In this document: piece after piece, positions 1 through 12,318 of the stretch
Numbering within the stretch: the first letter of the stretch is position 1
Layout of the letters: each line of letters starts with the position of its first letter
Source of the DNA: Aplidium turbinatum
Lineage: Eukaryota; Chordata; Ascidiacea; Aplousobranchia; Polyclinidae
Assembly: GCA_918807975.1 (NCBI GenBank)
Contig: OU964925.1
Location: 31,903,608-31,967,607, forward strand
DNA: 64,000 bases
Direction: 5' to 3'
Made by a program: the position numbers and the translations under genes
The notes under the pieces: model-generated
The model's database searches: none
Seen by the model: the letters and a program-made list of their open reading frames with translations, nothing else
Told to the model about the DNA's origin: nothing

Positions 1-2107
1 CATTATTTTAAAATTTTATATGTTAAACTTGATATTTCAATTTTTGCAAAGGTACCCAAAAACGACAATTTTGATTTAACTTGCCGCTATTTAATTACCG
101 TGCTAATCCGATTTCATGCAAACTTCTAAATAACAAAGAGCTCGATCGAACGCACGAAGTGTGTGTGCGGTGTGCCGAATCATTGCATTGATTAGAATTT
201 ACGACTTGCGAGCAAATCTAATTGTAAGCTACTCACTGATTCTAAAATAGTTACAATCAGAGTAACATTGTTACACAAATTTGAAAAAAAAACAAAACTG
301 CGTTTGTTGTCTTACATTTTTATCCTAAACTAATGCATTCCGAAACTCATGGCTAGCTTCTAGTTTTATGGAACCAAATTTCTCATAAGTAACACCTTAG
401 CCTGCTTGAATAGCTGTTTACATCTTCGTTTGTGTATTTTAGGTCTACAATTGAGTTTGTAGTATGAATATTTTTAGTAGAGAGAAGACAATTGAACAAG
501 TTGTTGAAATTATCTGAAATTTCTAAGTGCAAATTAGGTGCTTTTGAAATTGTGGATTTGTGTCAAGTCGCATCACAAATATCATGCAGGCCACATCATA
601 AGTCATTTCGCTTACGGGTGTTTATAAACATGACTCATAAATTACATCCACAAAAAATACAGCATTTACATCAACAAAGCTAAGTTTGAAGCTCACTTTT
701 TATTGAAGATTGTGTCAATCAATTTGAAAATACATTTTTAGTCTGCCAGCGTCGAAATAATGCAACAGCGAATTGAGGAGCATGCGTAAACAAAGGAAAT
801 GTGAAATAACCCACAGTCAGCAAATCTACATAAATTTAACGTTTACAAATGTTGAATCAATGTAAAAGGACTGGATTGCTGACTAGGTCCTTATTGTTTG
901 AAGCACTAAAAATACGCGTAAAAGCGACAACATCAGCAAGGCAGTGATTATGTTTCTGGCCAAAAAAAAAAAAAACTTTTGACTTCAAAGATAAAAATGA
1001 TTATAACGAAGCTTCAAAGTTTGTCGTAAAATATTTTACAGAGATACAATAAACATAATCATTTTGTGCCAGATTGTGAGAAGACTTCCTAGATTCTTTC
1101 CAACCATTTGCATGATTGTAAATTATTTTCTATAACTTTATATTGCTAAAAAATGGCTTCTTTGTTGAAACAACGTGGCTACAATTCTAGAAAAAAATTT
1201 TAGGCCTACTACATTGAAGTAATGAAATTTTTTTTGTGATTTTGCTGATGACGTTTTACAATATCCGAGAAGTAAAAAAATAATAATGATGAATTATTTT
1301 ACAAAACCGTGGTTTGCGAGTGCTTCACAAAAAATTGTTGGGAGAAAATTTACTATTAGACGTAAAACGTTTGTAAAAGAAATTGTCGGTTTACGTATTT
1401 ATAATGTTTATTGCGCTGTTATCGAATTATAAACTGCCTGTATTGCCTACCTTTGTGGTTGCCGGCCAGCTTAGAGCAGCATGCAAACTAAGCGTTTATG
1501 GTATTTGCATCGTGTTATGATTCGCGAAAATTTCCCACAAGGTCTTTATTTTTATCGTGATATTTTGTGCCTCTTCTGTCCTAAACTTGAAGTTATTGTG
1601 CAGCATAATCCACATCGGTTTTTAGACTCAGTCTTCATTGAAAATCTTTTGTGTGGTGCATCATTTCAAGTAATGTCTTCCCCTAAACTGTTACACAAAT
1701 CGCTCAGAACCAGGTTGATTATTATGTATCTTACAGCAGTTGAGAGCCCGTTATTGTATGTGTGGAATTATTACTGTAAATGTCTGACTAAATTCATGCC
1801 AAAGTCGAGCAAATTCTGCTTTCAGGATCCTTGCCGTTATTTACGGTATTTTTTTGTTGATAAGTTTAGGCAGCATTTTTCCAAGATAAATGAAGACATC
1901 GGTATTGTTCGTCACTTAGATTTAGTTTTCTCAGCATTGTTTATTCATTCTTTGATCCACTAGTTTGTTCCACTTTTGGTATAATCGGATCGTTTATACT
2001 GTAAATGGCGGGTCTTCACAATAGCCGGCCTCTTATACATTGGCGCAACGTATTCAGATGTTGAATCAATGATGAAGAAAGCTGATTTGTTGTTTGTCTT
2101 ATGTGAC

Positions 2108-2224
2108 GCCTAACTTTATGCCTCGTCTACAGTACAAAATATTTTGTAATGTACGTTGTGTACATTGTACATTTTGTTTGTAGGCCTACATTACAAAATA
2201 TTTTGTAATGTAGATGAGGCATTA
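2108..2224. repeat. Palindromic repeat in the left arm
   Basis: A long imperfect palindrome built round ACAAAATATTTTGTAATG-type cores, bordered by GCCTCGTCTAC and GTAGATGAGGC. The other arm carries a shorter single-core version at about 20514-20560. It could fold into a strong hairpin or cruciform; it may be a small MITE or an intrinsic part of the terminus. Confidence 0.7.
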
Positions 2225-4399
2225 TCATCTTTATTTTGCGCTCTTTGGAACAAAACACAGTGCACTGTGAAACAAAAATACAGGACATAACAACAAGTAG
2301 GCGACATAAAGCAGTGAAGGGACGCCATCGAGTTACCTGCTACGTGTAAATGGAGCCTATCTCATAATTTTGAGTGTATCTCACAATTACTGTTTGCTAA
2401 AACGCTATTTCTCCGGCTTCTCCCAAAAGCATTTGCAGTCATACATTTCTTCATTTGCAAGTTTTGTCAATGAGAGCATTTCCATAGAACGTTTATTTCG
2501 AAACCAGGTTTTCGTGTCTTTATCCAAGAGAAGATTTCTTATTGTAACGTTTTTTATTCGTCAATGAATATTATCTGCTTGAAACAGCTGTTTTGAATAG
2601 TTTGTGGCCTGCAAAGCCTACTATTTTGATCGTGGATTGCTATTCTTCTTTATAGAGCTGATAACGCAAAAAACGTTTGCTATTATTGTTTCTAATTAAC
2701 AGCTTTGCGATCACTGGCTTTTCTTTGTAGCATAAGAAATAACGCGCTTTGTGTTATTGAGGTCAAACCAAACAAAAGAAAGCAAGAGGATGCTTCTCTC
2801 TGCTCGCGCATATCGATGCACGAAGCAATTATGAGCTTATGGCTTGTCATCGCAATGTAATCCATTTCACGCTTTGCTGGAAGTTAGCTAGAAATAGCAA
2901 AAATTCACCAAAATCTTGAATTTACAAGAAAACTACACAACTTTTAGCATCAAATTTAATATCATCAGATCCGCCTGGCAATTTTAGGAAAAGTCAAGAA
3001 AAACAAAGTGCATGGCGTTACTGTGCTTCAAATAATTAAAGGAAATATGAGGGGGGGGCCAAATCTGGCCTCCCTTTGAGGAGCAAAGTGTTAAACCATT
3101 TTTTGAAATTTATTAGCATAAGTATTGAATTTAATGTTTCCACGAAAAAACATTAATGTTTTCTTAGTTCTAGTTAGCTATAGCCCTTAGAAGGGCCGTA
3201 GGCATTGCTCTCTAGAGCAGAGTACTGTCCATAATCATGAAAAAATTGAAGGGTTATACTCGAAGGGTTGCCACCAGATATGAACAGGAGCCGGAATTCT
3301 GGAGTAAAAGGATGCGGAGTCCGGCTGTTTTCAACTGGAGCCCGAATTTTCGTCTGAAAACCGGAGCTGGAGCGGATGCAAAGGCAAAGTTTGGTGTTAA
3401 GTAAATATAAAACTTTTGGATAAACAGACAATCACTTTGTAATGTTTGTAATGATCAAATTTTTCGCAAACAACAGGATAAGAAGCCTGAAAATCAAGAC
3501 TCCGATTATCTCTGGTTGCCACTCCATAATCGACGGTAAGGCTTTTACAGAGGCGTAGCCTAGGCTAAAATGTTGAAAAGTTAAGCTATTTGTCAAGACT
3601 ACTTCAACTTTACAAGGTCTTTTGTGAAAAAGGGGTGTTCTTCCCGGCCATCAGCACAAGGCTGATCACTCGCTAGAACAGCGAGCAGCAGTAACGCTTC
3701 GCTAACCATAACGGTGTAGCTTCCACGCTAGCCATAAAGACCTCCAATTTACAAGGTCTTTCTTGTGTTTCTGGGCAGTCGAGTGTAGCAAGAATTGACA
3801 ATAGACATTTGTTTCGCCCATGGGGCTAGGCTCATTTTTTCGTAAATGTTAAGATTCAAATAGTTGGGCTATCTTGTGAAGACTGTTTCAACTTAACAAG
3901 GTCTTGCATAGTGAATAAATTGACTTTGCTGCCTGAACTGTGACCATGCTTTTTCCACTTTTGTTGTATAGCTTACTTATTATGCCATTATGCTTACTGT
4001 GTTTATACTTGTATCTGATAACTTATTTATTGTTTTAACTTTTGTTTCCGAACCTGGCTGATTCTATTCACTTGATAATTTTATAGTTTTTGATTGTTTT
4101 TAACTTAAAAAAAGTTTAAAATAAAGTTTAAACTAAACTTAACTAAAGTTTGAACACTTTTTAAAAATAAAACCACTCAAAAGGCAATGCAATATTGAGT
4201 TTCAGTGCCTTGAATATAGGCTACCTTGAAATTGGCGAAACATTTTTAACATAGAAAACACTGTTGACCAGTTAAACACATTTACTTACTTGCAGCTTTC
4301 CGAGTTTGCTTGTACAGTTCTGAAATAAATACTTTTTGCTTTTGCAACTTCTCACCTGAAAACAATTGCATTCACATAAAAATTACAGTAGTAAGTAAT

Positions 4400-5090
4400 A
4401 CCCCATCTCGGACCCCCATACACCATGCTGTGACGTCACAAAAGAAACAAACCAAAAACCACTCATGCATGACAATGAATTGTTGTTTGTTTCTATGATG
4501 ATGCTAAGGTGTTGAGGTCACAACCACTCATGCATGACAATGAATTGCTGTTTGTTTCTATGATGATGCTAAGGTGTTGACCTCACAAAAGGTGTTGAAG
4601 CGGAACAGTCCCACTTTTAGTGTAAATTCACCCGCCAAAATTCAAATGTATAAAGAATAAACAAAGAAATTCAAATTCAAATGTATAAAGAATAAACAAA
4701 GAAATGCGAGTATGATTCAAGCTCCAGGGTTGCCAGATGTATGGTAAATAAATCTCCAGGGTTGCCAGATCACTTTTTGTGTAAATTTACCCGCCAAAAT
4801 TCAAATGTATAAAGAATAAACAAAGAAATGTGAGTTCTGCAGGGTTGCCAGATGTATAGTAAATAAATCTCTAGGGTTGCCAGATGTATGGTAAGCATGT
4901 TCCACATGAGTGTTCAAGTGTGACAAGAACCACTCATGTGTGACAATGAATTGTTGTTTGTTTCCTGCAGGGTTGCCAGATGTATAGTAAATAAATCTCC
5001 AGGGTTGCCAGATCACTTTTTGTATAAATTTACCCGCCAAAAAAAAATTCAAATGTATAAAGAATAAACAAAGAAATTAGAGTAGAACAC
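4400..5090. repeat. Subterminal repeat block of the Polinton, left arm
   Basis: Two interleaved repeat types are seen. One is a unit of about 64 bp with CACTCATGCATGACAATGAA and a TGATGATGCTAAGGTG segment, present twice in tandem near 4459-4585. The other is a unit containing CAGGGTTGCCAGAT, a GTAAATAAATCT spacer and TTTACCCGCCAAAATTCAAA, present several times between about 4620 and 5080. The right arm has the equivalent block at about 18720-19270. Such blocks often lie between the termini and the first gene and may carry promoter or replication signals; that role is inference. Confidence 0.8.
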
Positions 5091-5171
5091 CGGACGATCA
5101 GTCTCAACGCACACTATTTGGTGGTGTTTAAAAACCCTAGAGACAACTCTCAGATACTTCATTTGGCAAAA

Positions 5172-7062
5172 CTAGCTTATCCGAGGCAAACGGGTGTTCT
5201 TCAAGAAGCTTTTGCAGACGCAACATCTAAGCTTTTCGTTGATTAACTGTTGGATTTTAAACAAAGCACCCCGGAAAAATTTCGATTGTGAACTGACATC
5301 TTTCCAGGAGAAACCAATTTCGTATACATCCCCGTTCCTTGATGATGACTGCCCGTTTACAACGACACATCGACACACTCAAACTTCTTTCCAAAGCGAA
5401 TCCTAATGTTGCTAAAGGGGTTATAAAGTCAGCAGATAACGAATTGATTAAGTGTGTTTGCGATTGTTGCTACAACGTGTTGAAGGGCAACGTCCCCATC
5501 TCTTCAAAGCAAAAGGCAAATCTGCTTAAATACAAGAAACCTTTGCGTGAGCTGGCCAAAAAGAAGACCAGTCTTACAAAAAAACGACAGATTATTCAAC
5601 ACGGAGGCTTTCTGGGAGCTCTCTTATCCGCCGTTGTTCCTGCGATCGCTGGGTTGATCGGCACTTTGGCTTCAAAATAACAAGATGAAGAGTGTCAAAA
5701 AGATGAGCCTTGTGGAACCACGCCTTCTAGAGTCGATGCGAGAAAAGAACATGCAAAAACCTCCTTTGCTGAACGCGATGAGTGAGTTGGACTCCAAAAT
5801 GAATGACATTCTTTCTCGTTCTGATCTGACCACGAGTGAAAAAGTGAAACTCTACGATCAAATCTTGTAGCAGTACATTGTTTATCGTGAAAAATATGTC
5901 AACACTCCAACAAAGATTGTTCTTGAAGAGAAACGACATTTTACTGAGGATGACATATTGGCAGGAGTTGCAAAAACCTACCTCGGAAAAAGTCGTGGTC
6001 TTGTGGACGTTATCAAAAACAATTCTTCTCTCGGTTGGAACAAATCAGGCGAACTCACGATTCACGAACAGGCGATTCCTAACTCCAATATAAAACATTT
6101 GATTTCGGCTGTCGTTCATAAATCCAAAAATTCTCAACCGATCGGTTTGAAAGAGTTTCAAGAAGAGTTGGGTGAAACTCACCCTTTTCCTGGTCTCAAA
6201 AAGAAGATAACATGGCGTCAGCACGATTGATTAACTATGACGCCGGGAATCCTGGAAGCTTCGGTGGAGAGGAAAGACTACGTAGGGTGATCAACAAACC
6301 TGTAAAACCCTGGCTCAGCTCTCAAGACGCTTACACACTCCATAAACCGATTCGCATACGCTTTCCACGTCGTCGTGTGGTGGTAGGTGGCATTGCAGAA
6401 CAATTTCAAACAGATTTGATCACGACATCTACAAGGTAGAAGCGATTCTAGGGAGGAGAAAAAAGAATCGAAAGAAACAGATCCTTGTAAAGTGGCTCGG
6501 TTACCCGACAAGTTCAATTGCTGGATTGACGAAGCGAGTGTTGTGCGTTATGACTGAGTGGAAAATGTGTGGAAAAAACGTTCCCAGAAGTGAAATAGTC
6601 TATTTTTTTCAAATGGTTGTCATTTTGATTGTGATATCGTTCAGTCTCTACAATCTGAGTTTAGAAGAGGACCCGCACAAACTTTGGATCGTGTTGCTTT
6701 CCAATTGTTTAGGTTTGGTTATGCCCCAACCCAAAATAAAATATCCAAAAGAAAAATGTTTTACCTAACCCTGCCAAGTAACAGCTCCATGAAATTTTTC
6801 CCTTCCAACACCTTGACGGATTATGTGGTCAGACTACCGAATGAGATCAACTTGGAAGGAGATTGGGAGGTTGGTATCGCCGAAATCCAATATCCACACT
6901 CCTGGAAGAACATCACCAATTCGGTCAATCATTGGTTGCGCTATGTAGACGGTGTAATTGACACTGTCGTGGCCTTGGATTCTGGTCACTACCCTAATCC
7001 TCAAGCCATCCTTCAATACTTGGAAATGAAATTAAAGCGTACAATTGGAACGCAGTTGTCAT
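5172..7062 (+). pseudogene. Left-arm partial copies of right-arm Polinton genes (fossil)
   Basis: This stretch is the inverted counterpart of 15588-18190. It repeats, in the same order, the end of the packaging ATPase, the 112-residue hydrophobic-tailed protein (whole here at about 5342-5680), the 181-residue protein, a shortened integrase, the small membrane protein and the first part of the minor capsid protein. Most of these copies are incomplete or broken, with several breaks. The near identity of the readable parts with the right arm shows that they arose by duplication or conversion of the arm, not as separate genes. Confidence 0.88.
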
Positions 7063-10000
7063 ATTCAAACGACGCATGATGAAAAACGAGAAAAATGTTT
7101 ATTTTGTGCAAAAGAGTTTACTAGAAGGCAAAATCTCATTGCTCATACTAGACAGTGTATTGAACGCCCTTGTTCATCTTCGGCAGCATCAGGTCCACAT
7201 TTTTCGTGTGATTCTCTTAGACCGCCAGAAAACGCACCGCAATTCGTTGTAGACCACTGGAACGCCGTACGGACACGTGTCATTCATCTCGGTCGACGTG
7301 TTAACGCTTATAACTTTCGTTTGAACGACGACGATGAAGCGTCTATTCACAACGCGATTGATTTCAATGCCATGTTGCAGCAACAAACAACTGCGTTTAA
7401 ATTGACATATTCTTTCGGGTACCTATTGCGTCATAGAATAACCGGAGAAACGCGTTATTTTCACCCGAGTTCAAATGATTCTATATTGCAAGAACCAGTT
7501 TTAGTGCGAAACCGTCTCGATTTTGAAGAGTTTCAGGAAGAATTCAACAACACAGATTTTATTGCACTGGTTCGTAACAAACGCCCGGACAGCAAATGGT
7601 TCGTTGAGAAACTACTAAACGTAGGATTTTATTTATTCTTAATTTCTCACAGACCCATAGGTAGCGAAACGGAGCTTCCACGATTTCTCAAATGTAATAA
7701 AGGCGTTGCAGGTTTGGTAAAAAGTTCGAAAACAGGAGGTGGATTTCAAAACAAGCTTTGTTTTTTCAGAGCTCTCGCACTCTTTCAAGGATTTCCTAAA
7801 CGATCGCTTGAGCGCGCTGCTTTGCGTTTGTTTCATCAAAGTCAGGCGGTGATCCAAAACAATTTCAGGGTGTTTCTTTGAAAAGTCTTCCTTCGTTGGA
7901 AAAGGTTTACGGTGTCAATATCGTGGTCTATGAATTGCGTCAGAACAATGCTGAAAAAGTTGTCGCTTCACTGATCCAACAAAGCACACGCCAGGCATTA
8001 CACCCGAGAGACCCTTGCATGCTCTTGAATCTTTTCGAAAACCACTTTTCACTTATAACTGATTTTAGGCTTTACACAGGGTTAGTTGAGTGTCCGCGTT
8101 GTAAAAAAACCTGGGAAACACTCAAGGACATGAAAAAACACGCTGCAACATGTACTGGTAAAGTAAAGCTTATCTACCCGGGAGGTGTATTTCACAACGA
8201 GCAAACTATATTTGAAAAGTTGGAAGAATGGGGGGTCTTTGTGCCAGAACCATTGAAATATTATTGTTTCAGAGCAACTTTTGACATTGAAACGTATTTG
8301 AACACAGACCAATGCCCACCTCAATCAAAGCAAACAAAGTTTTTAGGAAAACATGAACTTTTGTCAATTAGCGTCGCCAGTAATATTGCAGAGTACCTTG
8401 CTCCAAAATGTTTCATTTCGGACGGCAATTCGTATCAATTGGTCTGTCAAACAATGAACTATTTGGAAGAAATACAACGTCACGCATTTGCTTTGTTGTC
8501 AGATCGCTACGCTGCAGTTTTAAACAATATTGAAGACGAATTGAACCAGCAGCTTTTGCTAGAACCTGCTTTGGAAAATCGTGAAAAACATCCTCTACAC
8601 CAACTCAAAAACAATTTGCTGGCTTACCTGGCAAAACTCCCTGTGATTTCTTTTAATGGTGGAAAGTATGATTTAAACGTGTTGAAACCTTTGTTTGCGC
8701 TTTATTTTCACTCACAAGAGGCTTCACCTCATTTGATTAAGAGGGGAAATGAATATCTCTCCATTTCCACTTCTCAATTTACTTTTTTAGACATCACAAA
8801 TTATTTAGCACCAGGGATTTCTTATCGAGGTTACTTGAAAGCGTACAAATGCGAAGGCGAAAAAGGTGTGTTTCCTTACGATCACATCACCAGCCTTCAA
8901 AGCCTTGAAGAAACATGTTTACCACCCAAAAGCGCCTTCTTTAATAAGATGAACAACACCGCCATAAGCGATGAAGACTATAGCATATGCCAAAAAGCCT
9001 GGAAACAACACGGCATGCGAACCCTTCGAGATTTTCTCATCTGGTACAACAACGCCGATGTCCTTCCGTTTTAGAAGCATTGGAAAAGCAAAGCGCCATT
9101 TATCGTGAAAAAGGAGTAGATATGTTTAAACAGGCAATCACTGTTCCAGGTTTGGCCCAAATCATTCTCATGAAAAGTATGAAAAGTGATTGTTTTTTAA
9201 CTCTATTTGATAAGACTGAAGCAGACAATTTTCAATTCATTCGATCGCAAATCGTTGGTGGGCCGTCAATCTGTTTTCACCGTAGACACAAAGCGGGCGA
9301 AACGTTCCTTAGACCCCAAGACAATGGGACTAAAATGTGTCAAAAAATTGTGGGGTATGATTGCAATTCGCTTTACCTTTACTGTCTCGGGCACGATTTG
9401 CCCTGTGGTCCGTGTACAACCTTGAAACCGACCGCTGACGGTGTGTTTAAACCAATGCGAGCCAAACGTTGGTACTTTGGAGAAATGGCTGACCAATGGC
9501 TTCGTTGGTTTGGTTTTATCAATGGTGTGCATGTGAGACACCAACGCAACGGCCCTGAGAAACAAGTCGGTGCTAGACGCTTACGAGTTGATGGTTTCTG
9601 CAAACAACGAAATCTCATTCTTTCTTTTCTAGGCTGCGCATTTCACGGTCATGTCTGTTCGGTTACGGCACATCGAAATCAAGCAAATTTTCACCCTTTC
9701 AAAAACCTTTCAGCTTCTGAACTTGCGGAAGAAACGGAAGCAATTCACGAATATTACAAATCTTTAAATTACCGCGTCATAATCATGCGTGAATGTGAAT
9801 GGTTGCGTTTGAGGCAAATTCACAGAATAGCCGAATTTCTAAAAAGTTTTGAAACACGCAAAGTGTGGCCGCGCACCCAAGTTCAAATTCTCAAAGAAAT
9901 TGCCTGTGGTAAATTGTTTGGTTTGGTTTTGTGTGATCTTCACGTCCTGAGTCACGGCGCAAGTTTTTTTCCGAAATGACACCAATTTTTAAAAATATTG

Positions 10001-11251
10001 AAATTGGTTTGGGCGACATTGGGTCGACTATGGCGACTTATGCTCGCCAGCACGGTTTATTAAAGCGACCGCGGCGAACACTCGTTGGTAGCTACAGAGG
10101 TGACAAGATTTTGCTGGCCACTCCACTCTTAAAATGGTACATCGAAAACGGTTTGCAAGTGACAGCGGTTTATTCAGTGATGTGTTACACCAAGAAAATA
10201 CCCTTTCAAACATTTGTTCAAAACGTTTGTTCCGCTAGGCGCCAAGCTGATATTCACGACAGCTTCAAAATTATCGCCGACACTGAAAAATTAATTGGAA
10301 ATTGTGGGTATGGTAAAATGGCAACCAACAAAGAACGCCATCGGACAGTGCAACTTGTGGGCGAAGGTGGTCTTTCTCGCAAGATCGAAAGCCACAGTTT
10401 CAGAAGTTTGCTTGAAATCACTCCAGAACTTTTTGAAGTTGTGTCTATGCCAAGGAAAGTAAAGCTGAACCTGCCTATTCAAGTGGCGTTTTTCGTGTAT
10501 CAATATGCAAAGCTGAGAATGCTTGAATTTTATTTCCAATTTCTCGATCGTTACATCAACAGAGACGATTTTCAAGTCTGCTATTCAGGTAAGTGGTTAA
10601 CAGCTCTCTAGCACCACCTAACAGCACAAGCCTAACGTAAAAGTTTGTGTCGATTTACCGATAAAATAACAAATGCTTTTTTTAACAAGATGTTTTTTTA
10701 AGACATGTTTTTTTAACACAGACACCGATTCACTTTACATTGCGTTGGCTGGTGACAGTTTGGATGCTTTGGTCAAACCAAATGAACGTCGTTCCTTCTT
10801 TACGGAATTCCATCGCTGGCTGCCTTCGCCCGCTTGCGACAAGCATATGAATGATTTTATTGAAACACGGTGTCGATTCGAAACATGGCCGCAGGTTCAC
10901 GCGTGTTGCAAAGCTCGGGAGCAGTTTGACAAACGTGAACCGGGTCTTTTCAAGACAGAATTTGTCGGCGAATCGATTGTCTCCTTGAACAGTAAAACTT
11001 ACCACTGCAGCGGTGAAGAAGGAAATAAACTCTCCTGTAAAGGCATCGTCAAAAAACAAAACCCGTTGACAGAACAAACATATCTCGATGTTCTTGAAAC
11101 CGGCGTTCCTGCATCTGGCAAAAACACAACATTTCGAGTTCATAAAAACGCCGTCCATACTTGCGTGCAAGAACGTGTGAGCCTTACATATCTTTACATC
11201 AAACGCAAGGTTCTTGAAGACGGTGTATCGACAGAACCGCTGCAAATTTAA
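7045..11251 (+). pseudogene. pPolB: Protein-primed family B DNA polymerase region (pPolB) of the Polinton, broken
   Basis: The region encodes blocks typical of Polinton polymerase in the expected order: an N-terminal C2H2-like finger (CxxC with a downstream HxxxC), an exonuclease block with a DIE motif, an NGGKYDLNVL block like Exo II, a polymerase motif A block (DCNSLYLY), a motif B-like block (NCGYGKMA) and the motif C DTDS. Protein-primed polymerases replicate the element from its ends, using a terminal protein. The reading frame is broken, with about four or five interruptions; splicing may account for one or more of them, so the count of true breaks is uncertain. It lies on the plus strand, starting where the left inverted arm stops, and is the largest unique part of the element. 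Confidence 0.9.
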
Positions 11252-11606
11252 CTACTTGTTTTGTTTTTTATCATATTCTTTTGTTGGCAACATAGTGAAA
11301 AGCTGTACAGACAAGCAAATTTTCTTTGTTTCAATCTCTGTTGATTTATTTTTATGTTTTATCATATTCATTGTGTTGGAAACGTAGTAACAGCTACACA
11401 GATAAGGTAACGCTATCAATTTCTTAATTTCCTTGTTTCAAACTCTGTTGTTGCACCATTTCCTGATAAACACCTTGAGTTGCTTGCGACGTTTCTTTGG
11501 TGGGCCTGTCTGAACAGGTCTTTGAAAAAAAAATATATAAAAATTGATTGCCGCATTTGGTGGGCCGGTCTGAACAGGTCTTTGAAAAAAAAAAAGGTTT
11601 CAAGCC
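11252..11606 (+). repeat. AT-rich intergenic DNA with a duplicated motif
   Basis: Non-coding DNA between the polymerase region and the next plus-strand gene. A unit of about 60 bp containing GGTGGGCC(T/G)GTCTGAACAGG, followed by TCTTTGAAAAAA, occurs twice (about 11499-11530 and 11559-11591). Another motif, TTTTATCATATTC, also occurs twice near 11266 and 11356. The duplicated unit ends just upstream of a TATA-like box, so it may be a promoter-proximal element. Confidence 0.6.
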
Positions 11607-11640
11607 TATAAAAAGGAGCAGTGCTCGAGTGTGAGACAAA
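11607..11640 (+). promoter_or_regulatory. Candidate TATA promoter of the 225-residue gene
   Basis: TATAAAAA at 11607-11614 lies 27 bases before the ATG at 11641. With normal TATA spacing (about 25-30 bases) transcription would begin almost at the start codon, giving a very short leader. A duplicated motif lies directly upstream. Inference from sequence only. Confidence 0.45.
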
Positions 11641-12318
11641 ATGCAATCCTGTGCTAGCATTGCAAGAAAACTAGAACAGCAAGCTCTTCAAATCACCGAA
11701 GAATCGATCAACACTCTCCCGGCGACGTCTTGTTACAACGGTTTGATGGAGTCTCAACGTTTGATGGATAAAGCCGATGATCTGAAGCAGCGATCGTACG
11801 CTATTCGCAATGTGTTTACGGCGATCTTTGACGAAGGTGATCACGTACCGTGTAACGGTCGACTGCGCAAGGCTATCCTCACTGTTAAGCGTGGAACCCT
11901 GCAATTTAACACGCAGCAGCTTTTAAAGGTCGCCGAAAGTCTCTTTCTCAACGTTCCTTATCTCGCTTTTCTTCCCAGAAAGAAGAGTCGCCCCTTCTTG
12001 ACTGTTGTATACTGGAGCACAGCGGAAATCGACGATGACTGCCGTCATCAGCAACGCGTCGACTTGGTGCGGGCAGAAATTGCTGAAGATAAGTTTGTCT
12101 TAAACTTCGAGAGCAACAACATCTACGCACCAAGCCAGTATCTAGTCCACGTTCTGGATCGTTGCGAATCCTATGCGATTTACAACCAGGAGATCGAGTT
12201 CGACAACCCTGACGATGGTGAACAATTTGCGGCACTCCTTGCACTGCTCAAACGGTCTCAGGTCAAGCAATGTACCGCTTCTGACGAGCCCCCAAGCAAA
12301 CGTCGCCGCAACATCTAG
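11641..12318 (+). CDS. Polinton-associated 225-residue protein of unknown function
   Basis: An unbroken frame of 225 residues. I do not recognise a family. It has a mixed, probably alpha/beta body with hydrophobic stretches near residues 108-125 and an acidic section near 185-200, and it ends in a basic cluster (PPSKRRRNI) that looks like a nuclear localisation signal. It is not clearly membrane-bound and has no signal peptide. It lies on the plus strand after the polymerase and faces the minus-strand protease gene across a 630-bp AT-rich gap. Its intact frame inside an otherwise partly broken strand suggests it is a real component of the element; a nuclear role is inferred only from the basic tail. 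Confidence 0.65.
   Translation: MQSCASIARKLEQQALQITEESINTLPATSCYNGLMESQRLMDKADDLKQRSYAIRNVFTAIFDEGDHVPCNGRLRKAILTVKRGTLQFNTQQLLKVAESLFLNVPYLAFLPRKKSRPFLTVVYWSTAEIDDDCRHQQRVDLVRAEIAEDKFVLNFESNNIYAPSQYLVHVLDRCESYAIYNQEIEFDNPDDGEQFAALLALLKRSQVKQCTASDEPPSKRRRNI

Larger units (their letters stand above)
1..7062 (+). repeat. Left inverted arm of the Polinton
   Basis: This arm is the inverse of 15588-22674. The match starts at base 1 (opposite 22674) and is lost near 7062 (opposite about 15588). It contains about 4.4 kb of non-coding terminal sequence, a repeat-rich subterminal block (about 4400-5090) and then partial copies of right-arm genes. A non-coding spacer (about 3090-4390) differs in content and length from the matching spacer in the other arm (about 19325-19635). 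No independent gene is supported in 1-5170; open frames there, such as the one at 1481-1963, have no recognisable family. Confidence 0.9.

Noticed and set aside
1481-1963. 160-residue open frame in the left Polinton arm, with a related shorter frame in the right arm (20787-21119)
   Set aside because: It lies in the non-coding terminus, is Cys/Phe/Leu-rich as expected of AT-rich DNA, and is present in both arms only because the arms are copies. No family or motif is recognised.
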